Source of the DNA: an uncultured Gammaproteobacteria bacterium
Lineage (GTDB): Bacteria; Pseudomonadota; Gammaproteobacteria; UBA6429; Thiohalophilaceae
Assembly (NCBI GenBank): GCA_937967995.1
Contig: CALBTB010000010.1
Span: forward strand, 124,001-188,000
DNA length: 64,000 nt
Reading direction: 5' to 3'
The position numbers and the translations under genes are program-made. Shown here piece after piece: positions 25,942 to 35,250 of this stretch (position 1 is the first letter of the stretch; the number at the start of each line of letters is the position of its first letter). The notes below the pieces were generated by a model. The model searched no databases and was not told the origin of the DNA. It saw only the letters and a program-made list of their open reading frames with translations.

Positions 25942-26565
25942 ATGACGCAGCAAAATCATGGCACCTTGTACATATTCTCCGCGCCCTCCGGTGCAGGCAA
26001 AACCTCCCTGCTGAGTGAGCTGGTCAAACAGACTGAAAACCTGGTGATTTCCGTTTCCCACACCACTCGCGCCATGCGGCCCGGTGAAGAGAACGGCGTG
26101 CATTACCACTTTGTCGATCAGCCGGCATTCAAGTCGATGATCGACGCGGGTGTGTTTCTGGAGCATGCCCAGGTATTTGATAATTTCTATGGCACATCTC
26201 AACAGGCGATTGAGGCACAGCTCGCACAGGGGCTGGACGTGATTCTCGAAATTGACTGGCAGGGCGCACGCCAGGTGCGTGAGAGAATGCCCGGCACGGT
26301 CAGTGTCTTCATTCTGCCACCGTCACGCGAGGCGTTGCAGGACCGGCTCAAGGGGCGCGGCCAGGACAGCGACGAAGTGATTGCCCGGCGTATGCGCGAT
26401 GCCATTAATGAAATGTCCCATTTTGCCGAATATGATTTCATCGTCGTCAATGACGATTTCGACCAGGCACTGCAGGAGCTCAGGGCAGTTGTGACCGCGC
26501 AGCGCCTGTCCCGGATACGGCAGGCCGCGGCCCTGCAGGGGCTGATTGCACAATTACTGGCCTGA
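25942..26565 (+). CDS. gmk: Guanylate kinase
   Basis: Phosphorylates GMP to GDP. 207 residues, the same length as E. coli Gmk. ATP loop FSAPSGAGKTSLL near the start; GMP-binding VSHTTRAMRPGEENGVHYHFV, and a lid with RLKGRGQDSDEVIARRM. It heads gmk-rpoZ-spoT, a conserved gammaproteobacterial group linking guanine nucleotides and ppGpp. Confidence 0.97.
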   Translation: MTQQNHGTLYIFSAPSGAGKTSLLSELVKQTENLVISVSHTTRAMRPGEENGVHYHFVDQPAFKSMIDAGVFLEHAQVFDNFYGTSQQAIEAQLAQGLDVILEIDWQGARQVRERMPGTVSVFILPPSREALQDRLKGRGQDSDEVIARRMRDAINEMSHFAEYDFIVVNDDFDQALQELRAVVTAQRLSRIRQAAALQGLIAQLLA

Positions 26566-26592
26566 TGGCTGGCGTGGCAGCGGGTCTGTCAG

Positions 26593-26598
26593 TATAAT
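26593..26598 (+). promoter_or_regulatory. Possible -10 box of rpoZ
   Basis: TATAAT 58 nt before the rpoZ start, with a poor -35 (TGGCGT). An internal promoter in addition to read-through from gmk is possible. Confidence 0.3.
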
Positions 26599-26655
26599 CT
26601 CGCATCCCGGTAAACCCTGATCCATACTATATATATTGATTCTGAGGAGTAAGCG

Positions 26656-27018
26656 ATGGCGCGTGTCACAGTGGAAGATTGTCTGAATGCCGTAGATAAC
26701 CGATTTGAGCTGGTGCTGGTTGCCACAAAACGTGCCCGCCAGATTGCCAACGGCAAGGAACCCCTGGTTGAATGGGAGAATGACAAACCTACCGTGGTGG
26801 CATTACGAGAAATCGCCGAAGGCCTGGTAGATCCAAAGGCGATCGATGTGCCGGAACAAAGCAGTGAAGAACTCACTTCAACCGATCTGGAAATGACCCA
26901 CGAGGATATGGCCATCGTACCCGGTGTCGCTGCGCAGACCCTGCAGGTCGAGAGTGAAGAAAGCGAACCCGCTGCCGACAATGCAACGGATGAAAATACA
27001 GCCGGTACCGGGGAGTAA
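26656..27018 (+). CDS. rpoZ: RNA polymerase omega subunit
   Basis: Promotes assembly of the beta' subunit and takes part in ppGpp binding to RNA polymerase. 120 residues, about 30 longer than E. coli omega. The conserved first 70 residues (MARVTVEDCLNAVDNRFELV, ATKRARQIA) are followed by an acidic C-terminal tail of low complexity. GAGGAG ribosome site 8 nt upstream of the ATG. Confidence 0.96.
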   Translation: MARVTVEDCLNAVDNRFELVLVATKRARQIANGKEPLVEWENDKPTVVALREIAEGLVDPKAIDVPEQSSEELTSTDLEMTHEDMAIVPGVAAQTLQVESEESEPAADNATDENTAGTGE

Positions 27019-27105
27019 CCTGGAGTACGGGCGATTGCCACGCCAATAACAAATATTCACCCGACCGGTGATCCCACCGCGTTTCGTATTTCACACCTGT
27101 GTGAA

Positions 27106-29202
27106 ATGCTGGAAGACTATCTCGAGCCCGATCAAATCGCTGAGGTTTATCGGGCTTATTTATTTGGTGCCGAAGCGCATGACGGCCAGTCGCGCAAAAC
27201 CGGCGAACCCTATATTTATCATCCCGTTGCCGTGGCGCGTATTCTTGCCGAGATGCGCATGGACCATAAGAGTCTCATCGCGGCATTGCTGCATGATGTC
27301 ATCGAAGATACCCAGACTGCCAAGGAACAGTTGGTTAACAACTTTGGCGAGGAAGTGGCGGAACTGGTAGATGGTGTCAGTAAACTCGATCACATTCAGT
27401 TTGAATCCAAACTTGAGGCACAGGCAGAAAACTTTCGCAAGATGATGCTGGCCATGACGCGGGACATTCGTGTCATTCTGGTTAAGCTGGCTGATCGTTT
27501 ACACAACATGCGTACGTTGGGTGTGATGAACAGCGACAAGCGGCGACGTATTGCGCGTGAAACACTGGAAATCTATGCACCGATTGCCAACCGGCTGGGC
27601 ATGAACAGTATTCGCCTGGAACTGGAAGAACTCGGATTCGAGGCAATGTACCCGTTACGTTACCGTGTGCTCAATGATCGCATGCGCAAGTTGCGTGGTA
27701 ATCGTAAGGAAATTGTTGCCAAGATCGAGTCATCGATAAAAGAACGACTCAAACAGGAAAATCTACAGGCCGACGTGATCGGGCGAGAGAAACACCTGTA
27801 CGGAATCTACCGGAAAATGCGCAGCAAGAACCTGCCGTTTACCGAAGTGATGGACGTGTATGCATTTCGTCTTATCGTTGAAAGTGTCGATATGTGCTAC
27901 CGGGTACTGGGTGCTGTACACAATCTTTATAAACCGGTGCCGGGCCGTTTCAAGGACTACATTGCTATACCAAAAGTAAACGGTTACCAGTCATTGCATA
28001 CGGTGTTGTTCAGCCCTTACGGTGTTCCGATTGAAGTGCAGATTCGTACCGAAGACATGCACAAAGTGGCGGAAGCCGGCGTTGCCGCACACTGGCTATA
28101 TAAAAGTGGTGATGATTCCGGTAACAGCGCACAGGTACGCGCCCGCCAGTGGTTACTGGATGTACTGGAAATCCAGCAGCATGCCGGTAACTCGATGGAG
28201 TTTCTGGAAAACGTCAAGGTCGATCTGTTCCCTGATGAAGTCTATGTGTTCACCCCGAAAGGGGACATCATGGAACTGCCGCGTGGTGCAACGGCGGTGG
28301 ATTTTGCGTATGCCGTACATACGGATGTCGGTAACCAGTGTGCTGCGGTGAAAATCGATCGTCGTCTGATGCCATTACGTACCGAGTTACGCAATGGGCA
28401 GACGGTTGAAATTGTGACATCGCCGTCTGCGAGTCCCAATCCATCCTGGCTCAACTTCGTACATACGGCCAAGGCGCGTGCAAACGTGCGGCATTTTCTC
28501 AAAAACCTGCAAAACGATGAAGCCGTCAGCCTGGGAGAACGCCTGCTCAATCGTAGCCTGGATGAGTTCGGTGAAAGTCTCAAGTCGGTGCCAAAAAAAC
28601 ATATTAAGCACGTACTCAAATCCTATAAATATAAAAAGCTCGATAAACTGCTGGCAGATATCGGGCTGGGTAATCGCGTACCGATGATCATGGCGCGCCT
28701 GCTGGTGCAGGGACCGGATGAAAAGCGCACGATTTTCCGGCGTAAGAATAAAAACAAGAAACCCTTAATCATAAAAGGCACTGAAGGCACGGTTGTCACA
28801 TTGGCCAAGTGCTGCCGCCCGATTCCCGGTGATGAAATTATTGGTTTTGTCAGCGCCGGACGGGGTGTGGTGATACACACATCCAACTGCAAGAACGTGG
28901 CGGAATTTCGCGGCATGGCGGATAAATGGATCGATGTCAGCTGGGAAGACAAGGTGGAAGGGGACTTTCCGGTTGAGCTTCGTACACTGGTTGTTAACCA
29001 GCGCGGTGTCCTTGCTACTATTGCCGCAACTATCTCGGACATGGAAGCGAATATCGAAAACGTCAATATGGCCGAGCGTGATGGCGCACACTCCACCCTG
29101 ACCTTTACCCTGACGGTAAAAAACCGCAAACACCTGGCGCGAATAATGCGGCGCCTGCGTAAAGTCGATCTGATTATTCGAATAAATCGTATAACAAAAT
29201 AA
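27106..29202 (+). CDS. spoT: Bifunctional (p)ppGpp synthetase/hydrolase SpoT
   Basis: 698 residues with domains in order: HD hydrolase (residues about 25-180, with the His-Asp signature AALLHDVIEDT and VKLADRLHNMRTLG), synthetase (KDYIAIPKVNGYQSLHT), TGS (VYVFTPKGDIMELPRGATAVDFAYAVH), helical/zinc-finger region (AKCCRPIPGDEIIGF) and C-terminal ACT. Both active sites look intact. Start is uncertain: the ATG at 27106 has no ribosome site, and the frame is open back to the rpoZ stop, encoding RISHLCE immediately before it in the style of homologues. A TTTCAC/GTGAAA hairpin abuts the ATG. Confidence 0.96.
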   Translation: MLEDYLEPDQIAEVYRAYLFGAEAHDGQSRKTGEPYIYHPVAVARILAEMRMDHKSLIAALLHDVIEDTQTAKEQLVNNFGEEVAELVDGVSKLDHIQFESKLEAQAENFRKMMLAMTRDIRVILVKLADRLHNMRTLGVMNSDKRRRIARETLEIYAPIANRLGMNSIRLELEELGFEAMYPLRYRVLNDRMRKLRGNRKEIVAKIESSIKERLKQENLQADVIGREKHLYGIYRKMRSKNLPFTEVMDVYAFRLIVESVDMCYRVLGAVHNLYKPVPGRFKDYIAIPKVNGYQSLHTVLFSPYGVPIEVQIRTEDMHKVAEAGVAAHWLYKSGDDSGNSAQVRARQWLLDVLEIQQHAGNSMEFLENVKVDLFPDEVYVFTPKGDIMELPRGATAVDFAYAVHTDVGNQCAAVKIDRRLMPLRTELRNGQTVEIVTSPSASPNPSWLNFVHTAKARANVRHFLKNLQNDEAVSLGERLLNRSLDEFGESLKSVPKKHIKHVLKSYKYKKLDKLLADIGLGNRVPMIMARLLVQGPDEKRTIFRRKNKNKKPLIIKGTEGTVVTLAKCCRPIPGDEIIGFVSAGRGVVIHTSNCKNVAEFRGMADKWIDVSWEDKVEGDFPVELRTLVVNQRGVLATIAATISDMEANIENVNMAERDGAHSTLTFTLTVKNRKHLARIMRRLRKVDLIIRINRITK

Positions 29203-29213
29203 AAGGAAACAGC

Positions 29214-29597
29214 ATGACTCGCTCGATTATCAAAACCGATAAGGCACCCCAGGCGATTGGGACTTATTCGCAGGCCGTCAAGGTCGACAATACCGTTTAC
29301 CTTTCAGGGCAGATTCCGCTGGTCCCGGAAACAATGGAAATGGTAAATGGCGACATCGGTGTGCAGATTCGCCGGGTATTTGATAATTTGCGAGCCGTTG
29401 CCCAGGCTACCGGTGGCGACCTGAAAGATATCGTCAAGCTCAATGTTTTCCTGACGGACCTGAGTCATTTTCCTACCGTTAATGAAATCATGGCGGAGTA
29501 TTTTAAAGAACCCTATCCGGCGCGTGCTGCCATTGGCGTTGCATCCCTGCCGAAAAATGCCGGTGTGGAAATGGATGCGATCATGGTCATAAGCTGA
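29214..29597 (+). CDS. ridA: RidA family enamine/imine deaminase
   Basis: 127 residues, family length. It hydrolyses the reactive enamine/imine products of PLP enzymes such as IlvA. Contains YSQAVKVDNTVYLSGQIPL, the substrate Arg region PYPARAAIGVASLPKNAGVEMDAI, and the usual ending. A ribosome site AAGGAAA lies before the start. It lies 11 nt after spoT, an arrangement shared by many gammaproteobacteria. Confidence 0.96.
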   Translation: MTRSIIKTDKAPQAIGTYSQAVKVDNTVYLSGQIPLVPETMEMVNGDIGVQIRRVFDNLRAVAQATGGDLKDIVKLNVFLTDLSHFPTVNEIMAEYFKEPYPARAAIGVASLPKNAGVEMDAIMVIS

Positions 29598-29640
29598 CGG
29601 CAGTTCAGTTATTCCGACAGTTTTAAGGTAAACTGCCGGT

Positions 29641-31740
29641 ATGCCCGTTACTCCCTGTACTGATGTTACCCGATTGAAAGGGGTTGGTTCGCGCGTTGCG
29701 GAGAAACTGACGCGCCTGAAGATACATTGTATCGAAGATATCCTGTTTCATTTTCCGCTGCGTTATGAAGATCGTACCCGCATCGTGCCAATCGGCAGTC
29801 TGCGTATTGGTGATCACGCTGTTATACATGGCGAAGTGCAGCTGACAGAAATCAAATACGGTCGGCGTCGCATGCTGGTAACGCATATCAGTGATGGTAC
29901 CGGAATTCTGGTGCTGCGATTTTTTCACTTTAATGCACAGCAGAAACAGGCTTTGGTACGCGGTATTCAGTTGCGATGTTATGGTGAAGTGCGCAAGGGC
30001 CAGCGTCACCTGGAAATGGTGCACCCGGAATATAAACGGCTTGATAATGATCAGACGATAGTCAATGTGGAGGAAGCACTGACACCGATCTATCCCGTAA
30101 CGGAAGGCCTGCACCAGCTAACGATGCGCCAGCTGTCGGAACAGGCATTGAATCTTCTTGCACAGAACAAACTGACACTGATCGAATTATTACCGGACGA
30201 AATATTACAGTCCAACGACCTGCCGGATATGCAGCAAGCGATAGAGTATATTCATCGCCCACCACCTGACGCGCCGGTCGATGCGTTACAGGAACATACG
30301 CATATCATGCAGGAACGTTTTGCGCTGGAGGAGTTACTCGCCCACACCTGTAGCCTGCGTAAATTACGCCAGCGCATGCGTGAACATGCTGCGCCAGCCA
30401 TCGAAGCACACAACGATCTGGTAATGAAACTGCAGTCTCAGTTACCGTTCTCTCTCACTTCAGCACAACAACGGGTGATTCAGGAAATTCAACAGGACCT
30501 GCAACAACCCGTGCCCATGCAAAGGCTGGTACAGGGGGATGTCGGTTCCGGTAAAACGCTGGTTGCCGTGTGTGCGGCACTGCAGGCCATTGAGGCCGGT
30601 TACCAGGTCGCACTGATGGCACCGACGGAAATTCTTAGTGAACAGCACTATCAAAATGTTAGCCAGTGGCTACAGCCGCTTGGGATTAACGTCGCCTGGT
30701 TAACCGGACGTATGAAAGCAAAACAACGCCGTGAAACCCTGGCAGCGATTAGCGGGCATGAGGTATCACTGGTTGTAGGAACACACGCCCTGTTTCAGGA
30801 TGATGTGGAATTCGCCCGCCTGGCACTGGTGATCGTGGATGAACAACATCGCTTTGGTGTGCATCAACGCCTGGCACTGCGCGAGAAGGGCAAAACGGAA
30901 AATGATCAGCACATCGTTTACCCGCATCAGTTAATCATGACCGCGACCCCGATTCCACGCACACTGGCTATGACGGTGTATGCGGATCTGGATGTGTCCA
31001 TCATCGATGAGTTGCCACCGGGGCGTAAACCGGTTGAGACGGTGGTGGTGTCGAACAAACGCCGCGATGAAGTCGTGCAACGTGTAATGAGCGCCTGCAA
31101 AAAAGGCACACAGGTTTACTGGGTGTGTAGTCTTATCGAAGAATCAGAATCTTTACAGTGCGAGGCTGCGGAAGATACGGCCAACCTGCTGGCCGAGGCG
31201 CTGCCGGACGTGCGTATCGGACTGGTTCACGGGCGGCTCAAGGCGGAGCAAAAAGAAACCGTCATGCAAAAATTCAAGCAACATGAACTGGACCTGCTGG
31301 TGGCCACCACGGTGATCGAAGTCGGTGTTGATGTGCCCAATGCCAGCCTGATGATTATCGAAAACGCCGAACGGTTCGGTTTATCACAGCTACATCAGTT
31401 ACGCGGGCGCGTTGGTCGGGGTTCGCAGGACAGTGCCTGTGTGCTCATGTATCATGGCGGCCTGTCACAGAATGCACGTGAAAGGCTGGCGGTGATGCGG
31501 GAAACCAATGATGGTTTTGTCGTTGCACAAAAAGATCTCGAACTACGTGGTCCCGGTGAAGTGCTGGGAACCCGTCAAACCGGAGAAATGCAGCTCTCGA
31601 TTGCCGACATTGTGAAGCATCAGCACCTGTTAAGCATTGCCAACCGCTGGACGGATGAGCTTCTGGCGCGCTATCCACAACAGGCCGATCAACTGATTGC
31701 ACGCTGGGTAGGAGAAAGTGAGCAGTTTGCCCATGTTTAG
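29641..31740 (+). CDS. recG: ATP-dependent DNA helicase RecG
   Basis: Branch-migrates Holliday junctions and stalled forks. 699 residues (E. coli 693). An N-terminal wedge/OB domain with FHFPLRYEDRT is followed by helicase motifs: GDVGSGKTLVA (I), APTEILSEQH (Ia), VDEQHRFGV (II, DEQH), MTATPIPRT (III), ATTVIEVGVDVPNA (V) and QLRGRVGRG (VI). The TRG-type C-terminal segment LELRGPGEVLGTRQTG is present. It overlaps ubiC. Confidence 0.97.
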   Translation: MPVTPCTDVTRLKGVGSRVAEKLTRLKIHCIEDILFHFPLRYEDRTRIVPIGSLRIGDHAVIHGEVQLTEIKYGRRRMLVTHISDGTGILVLRFFHFNAQQKQALVRGIQLRCYGEVRKGQRHLEMVHPEYKRLDNDQTIVNVEEALTPIYPVTEGLHQLTMRQLSEQALNLLAQNKLTLIELLPDEILQSNDLPDMQQAIEYIHRPPPDAPVDALQEHTHIMQERFALEELLAHTCSLRKLRQRMREHAAPAIEAHNDLVMKLQSQLPFSLTSAQQRVIQEIQQDLQQPVPMQRLVQGDVGSGKTLVAVCAALQAIEAGYQVALMAPTEILSEQHYQNVSQWLQPLGINVAWLTGRMKAKQRRETLAAISGHEVSLVVGTHALFQDDVEFARLALVIVDEQHRFGVHQRLALREKGKTENDQHIVYPHQLIMTATPIPRTLAMTVYADLDVSIIDELPPGRKPVETVVVSNKRRDEVVQRVMSACKKGTQVYWVCSLIEESESLQCEAAEDTANLLAEALPDVRIGLVHGRLKAEQKETVMQKFKQHELDLLVATTVIEVGVDVPNASLMIIENAERFGLSQLHQLRGRVGRGSQDSACVLMYHGGLSQNARERLAVMRETNDGFVVAQKDLELRGPGEVLGTRQTGEMQLSIADIVKHQHLLSIANRWTDELLARYPQQADQLIARWVGESEQFAHV

Positions 31741-32290
31741 TAAAGAAACCCGCTGGCATTTTGAAAACCGTGTACACAAGTATCGTGTACCCGAGAATAT
31801 GTTGTGCTGGTTACTGGATTCATCCTCACTGACGGCCCGGATTATCAGTGCCTGTTCGGGCCGGTTTCGCGTCCAGGTTTTGTCCCAGCACTGGACAAGC
31901 CCACAGCAAAATGAAGCAAGGCGTCTGGCCATGCGGGAGAGGCAGGTTGCCCTGGTACGGGAAGTCTATTTGTATTGCGATGACACGCCCTGGGTGTTTG
32001 CCCGTACCGTCATTCCCCGATCCACCCTGACGGGCAGGGAGAAATACCTGGCTAATTTGGGCAACAAACCACTCGGTGCTGTCCTGTTTGCCGATCCGTT
32101 CATGCACCGGGATCAGTTTGAAGTGGCCTGCATTCGGCCGGGTGAATATCTGTACCAGCGCGCCACGGAGGCAGGTCGCGATGTTTCACCGGACGCGATT
32201 TGGGGCCGTCGTTCGGCATTCTATCTTTCCAATAAGCCGTTACTCGTGAATGAGATATTTTTACCGGCCATTGCCCGCTGTCCCTTATAA
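31718..32290 (+). CDS. ubiC: Chorismate pyruvate-lyase UbiC
   Basis: Releases pyruvate from chorismate to give 4-hydroxybenzoate, the first step of ubiquinone synthesis. 190 residues. Catalytic Arg region REVYLYCDDTPWVFARTVIP and the Glu of KPLLVNEIFLP agree with E. coli UbiC (R76, E155). Two possible starts: GTG at 31718 (close to AGGAG) and ATG at 31733; the choice is undecided. It precedes ubiA by 7 nt. Confidence 0.95.
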   Translation: MSSLPMFSKETRWHFENRVHKYRVPENMLCWLLDSSSLTARIISACSGRFRVQVLSQHWTSPQQNEARRLAMRERQVALVREVYLYCDDTPWVFARTVIPRSTLTGREKYLANLGNKPLGAVLFADPFMHRDQFEVACIRPGEYLYQRATEAGRDVSPDAIWGRRSAFYLSNKPLLVNEIFLPAIARCPL

Positions 32291-32297
32291 TTGACGC

Positions 32298-33182
32298 ATG
32301 AGTCAGTTCTGGTCCGATATCAAGTCGCGTTTGCGCAATTACTATTATCTGACACGTCTGGATCGGCCGATCGGGATTTTCCTGTTGTTATGGCCAATGC
32401 TGTGGGCGTTATGGATCGCCAGTGCCGGTGAACCGGATGGACTGGTGCTGTTCGTCTTTGTCGCAGGCGTTGTACTGATGCGATCGGCAGGTTGTGTCAT
32501 CAATGATTATGCAGATCGGGACATCGATCCCCATGTCAGCCGTACACGCTCAAGACCGATTGCCAGTGGACAGGTTACACCCAAAGAAGCATTAACCCTG
32601 TTCGTGGTGTTGTGCCTGATCGCCTTTGCCCTGGTCTTACTGATGAATCGCCTGACCATCTACCTGTCGTTTGGCGGTGCACTGCTGGCGGCCGTTTATC
32701 CCTTTATGAAACGCTACACACACCTGCCGCAGGTTGTGCTGGGTATGGCGTTTGCCTGGAGCATTCCCATGGCGTTTGCCGCGCAAACCGGCACGGTGCC
32801 GAAGATTGCCTGGTTAATTTACGTGATTACGGTGATCTGGGCGGTGGTGTACGACACCATGTATGCCATGGTGGATCGTGAAGATGATCTGAAAATCGGC
32901 GTGAAGTCCACCGCCATATTGTTTGGCGAGGCAGACCGGGTGATCCTGTTTTCCCTGCAGGTCATGATGTTCATCGGTTTTATTTTGCTGGGCAAACAGA
33001 CGGCCATGCAGTTTCCATATTACATGGGGGTACTGATCGCGGCCGGTTTCGCGCTCTATCAACAATACCTGATTCGTCATCGGGTTCCTGCGCACTGTTT
33101 CAGGGCATTCCTCAACAATAACTGGCTCGGCGCCAGTGTTTTTGCGGGTTTACTCCTGAACTATATCTATGTCTCTGCCTGA
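32298..33182 (+). CDS. ubiA: 4-hydroxybenzoate octaprenyltransferase UbiA
   Basis: Attaches the polyprenyl tail to 4-hydroxybenzoate in the membrane. 294 residues, polytopic, with the two Asp-rich substrate motifs NDYADRDID and DREDDLKIG and the opening YLTRLDRPIGIFLLLWP. Member of the UbiA superfamily, as is the heme O synthase of this window. Confidence 0.97.
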   Translation: MSQFWSDIKSRLRNYYYLTRLDRPIGIFLLLWPMLWALWIASAGEPDGLVLFVFVAGVVLMRSAGCVINDYADRDIDPHVSRTRSRPIASGQVTPKEALTLFVVLCLIAFALVLLMNRLTIYLSFGGALLAAVYPFMKRYTHLPQVVLGMAFAWSIPMAFAAQTGTVPKIAWLIYVITVIWAVVYDTMYAMVDREDDLKIGVKSTAILFGEADRVILFSLQVMMFIGFILLGKQTAMQFPYYMGVLIAAGFALYQQYLIRHRVPAHCFRAFLNNNWLGASVFAGLLLNYIYVSA

Positions 33183-33369
33183 GCGCTTTTTTTATCAGTA
33201 ACTTAGCGTACACAAAAAAACTCGCCAACAATTGTAAAATTTGTGAACAAAGTAAGTGTGGCGGAGCCTATATCTATTAGAATATATATTGTACAGATGA
33301 GCGAGAGTAAACTTACTGGCAGTAATTCTTTACCACGCTTGTCACTTTTTCGGCAACAGGACCAACAAC

Positions 33370-33954
33370 ATGTTACGCAAACTGATCATTGCGACAAACC
33401 TGTTACTCTTGCCAGCCCTCAGTTCGGCTGACGAGGCGCTTGCCGATAACCTCCTGCAGCCACAGTTCACCTTCAAGCACCAGACCATGACCTTGCGTGA
33501 CGAGTCGACGGTCAATCCGGTGTTGAGCCAGAAGGATGCCGTCACCACGGCGCACATGAACCAGTTTGACGCCACCTTTACCTATCCATTTACGCGGCGC
33601 GACGATTTCAATTTTGATATGGGCGTCAATATTCGTTTTATCGATGCCTCATTTGACCGGCAGGCATTAGCGGGGCAGGGCAATTACCACCTTTACACCG
33701 CCTTACCCATGTTTTATGCCAATGCACTGATTAATCTGCCGTTTGAGGGCTTGCAGGCCAGCGTCGGTGCCAGCCACATGGAGTTCGAGCAGTACTATGC
33801 GCTCGATTACAGTGCCAGGCTGAGTTACAACTGGTCCAACGGTTTCGGCCTCAGCGGCGGCTGGCAGCACCAGCAATTCAGTATCGACAACAATGACATT
33901 CAGGCCCAGTTTGAGAATAAGGGGCCGTTTCTGGATTTCAATTACCGCTTCTAG
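33370..33954 (+). CDS. Outer-membrane beta-barrel protein (TIGR04219-like)
   Basis: 194 residues, signal peptide (LIIATNLLLLPALSSA), then alternating amphipathic strands (FNFDMGVNIRFIDASF, LYTALPMFYANALINLPF, LSYNWSNGFGLSGGWQHQQF) and a C-terminal Phe (NYRF), the recognition signal for the BAM complex. It resembles the TIGR04219-type small barrel family. Function unknown. Downstream lies the structured repeat region. Confidence 0.75.
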   Translation: MLRKLIIATNLLLLPALSSADEALADNLLQPQFTFKHQTMTLRDESTVNPVLSQKDAVTTAHMNQFDATFTYPFTRRDDFNFDMGVNIRFIDASFDRQALAGQGNYHLYTALPMFYANALINLPFEGLQASVGASHMEFEQYYALDYSARLSYNWSNGFGLSGGWQHQQFSIDNNDIQAQFENKGPFLDFNYRF

Positions 33955-34478
33955 CGCAAAAATCCATGCGGCATTGGCCGCGTTAAAAAGCCGTTCGTCA
34001 GTCGTCATTTACTACCTGTAAACTCCTCCTGACTCACACCTTTTTGCCTTGTCACTGCTCGCCTGGATTTTCCGCTAGTTCAGCTCCTCGAACCTCGCTG
34101 CCAATCTGCGTAATTACCAGGTGACCAATTGCTTATTCCGCTTAAGCGTAGCTGTCTGTCGCTTCGCACATCCCTGTGCTCTCGCGACATTAGTGCTTCC
34201 CTGCACGTCATCCCTGACAGCTACGCATCGGTAATGACACGCTTTGGCCGTCCATGGCCCGCGTGTCATTAACGACGCTTCATAAGCAAATTGGTCACTT
34301 GTGTTCATTATGCCGATTATGAGATGGCAGGGTTTATTGCTGAAACGTCGTTGGAGGCTGGCGGTCCATGGATGGACAAAGCCAGCCGGAACCGATTCCC
34401 GCGAGGCATGGACGCCGAGCGGGATTAAGTGGAAGCGATAAACCCTGCTATTTGGTAATTGTAAATTCTCACAACAGT
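33955..34478. other. 524-nt non-coding gap with structured repeat element
   Basis: No convincing gene. It lies between convergent genes (the outer-membrane protein and comF) and contains the multi-hairpin element listed separately at 34118-34448. The first 160 nt show nothing recognisable. Confidence 0.7.
34118..34448. repeat. Multi-hairpin intergenic repeat element
   Basis: Two adjacent modules of nested inverted repeats. Module A, closed by an imperfect outer pair (34118-34136 with 34282-34301), holds perfect 11-bp pairs GCGTAGCTGTC (34146-34156/34216-34226) and TAATGACACGC (34232-34242/34261-34271). Module B is closed by GCAGGGTTTAT (34327-34337/34438-34448) and holds GGCTGGC/GCCAGCC, GTCCAT-GG-ATGGAC and TCCCGC/GCGGGA. 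The nesting suggests a folded RNA or a transposed palindromic repeat. No coding potential is evident. Confidence 0.75.
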
Positions 34479-35177
34479 TTAAGCTCGTGCGATGCACCAG
34501 ACCTGAATATGCTCCACACCATCCTCGACCAGCAGGCGTGCGATTTCACCAGCGGTGCTTCCCGTGGTCATCACGTCATCAATAATCGCTATTCGCCTGT
34601 AGTCAACCGAATGCCTTAGCCGAAACGCGCCCCGCACATTGTTGCGCCGTTCACTGGCGTGTAATGCGAGCTGTGATGGTGTTGCCCTATGTCGCTCAAC
34701 ATGGCTGAGCACGGGAATACCAAATTGTCGTGCCAGCGGTCGGGCCAGTTCCAGCGCCTGGTTGAACCCGCGTTGCCGCAGTTTCCTGTTATGTAACGGA
34801 ACCGGGAGCAGGGCATCTACCGGGTGGTGCTGCAAATCAATGAGTGATGCCAGCGCTCGACTGAGCAACGGTACCAGGTTTAACTGGCGCTGGTATTTGA
34901 GTTGTGCAATCAGGCGCGTGACGGGTGGTTTGTAGTGAAACGGGCTGATACTGCGATGAAATGGAGGTGGGTCAGTCAGGCAGCTTCCGCAAATGCCGGC
35001 ATGAATTCTCTGGCCCTCGAGGGGTAAAGCACATCGCTGACAGGTATGTGTGACTGTCGGCAGATCAGCCAGACAGTGATCGCACAGGCCAGTATCTGAA
35101 ACTGTGGTATCCCCGCAGAGCTGGCAGAATGGCGGGTATAGAAAAGAAAGGCTATTATTTAGCCACTTGTAAACCAT
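34479..35177 (-). CDS. comF: ComF family phosphoribosyltransferase-like protein
   Basis: 232 residues. N-terminal zinc-binding cysteines (CQLCGD, CDHCL, CQRCALPL, CGSCL) and a C-terminal phosphoribosyltransferase fold with the PRPP loop IAIIDDVMTTGSTAGE. ComF helps DNA uptake in competent bacteria; in non-competent ones its role is unclear. It is divergent from the biotin operon. Its start codon region GGTTTACAA (codons 1-4) coincides with one arm of the BirA operator. Confidence 0.92.
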   Translation of the reverse strand: MVYKWLNNSLSFLYPPFCQLCGDTTVSDTGLCDHCLADLPTVTHTCQRCALPLEGQRIHAGICGSCLTDPPPFHRSISPFHYKPPVTRLIAQLKYQRQLNLVPLLSRALASLIDLQHHPVDALLPVPLHNRKLRQRGFNQALELARPLARQFGIPVLSHVERHRATPSQLALHASERRNNVRGAFRLRHSVDYRRIAIIDDVMTTGSTAGEIARLLVEDGVEHIQVWCIARA

Positions 35178-35199
35178 GGAAATCCCTCTCCGTTGACAA
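35167..35199. promoter_or_regulatory. BirA operator
   Basis: TTGTAAACC (35167-35175) and CGTTGACAA (35191-35199) are separated by 15 nt. The BirA consensus in proteobacteria is TTGTAAACC-N14/15-GGTTTACAA: the left arm is perfect, the right matches 7 of 9. It lies 51 nt upstream of the first gene of the biotin operon and its left arm runs into the comF start codon. Confidence 0.8.
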
Positions 35200-35220
35200 T
35201 AAACGGCAACTGGCTAACAT
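35193..35220 (+). promoter_or_regulatory. Promoter of the biotin operon
   Basis: Perfect -35 TTGACA (35193-35198), spacer 16 nt, -10 TAACAT (35215-35220). The -35 is formed by the right arm of the BirA operator, so repressor binding would block RNA polymerase directly. The leader would be about 24 nt. Confidence 0.7.
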
Positions 35221-35250
35221 CCCGGTCAGCCTTTTATCGATGGTACCACG

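Noticed and set aside
27089..27106. CRP-like site near spoT
   Set aside because: The half sites are in the order TCACA...TGTGA, the reverse of a CRP site (TGTGA...TCACA), and the spacing is 2 nt rather than 6. It is a hairpin.
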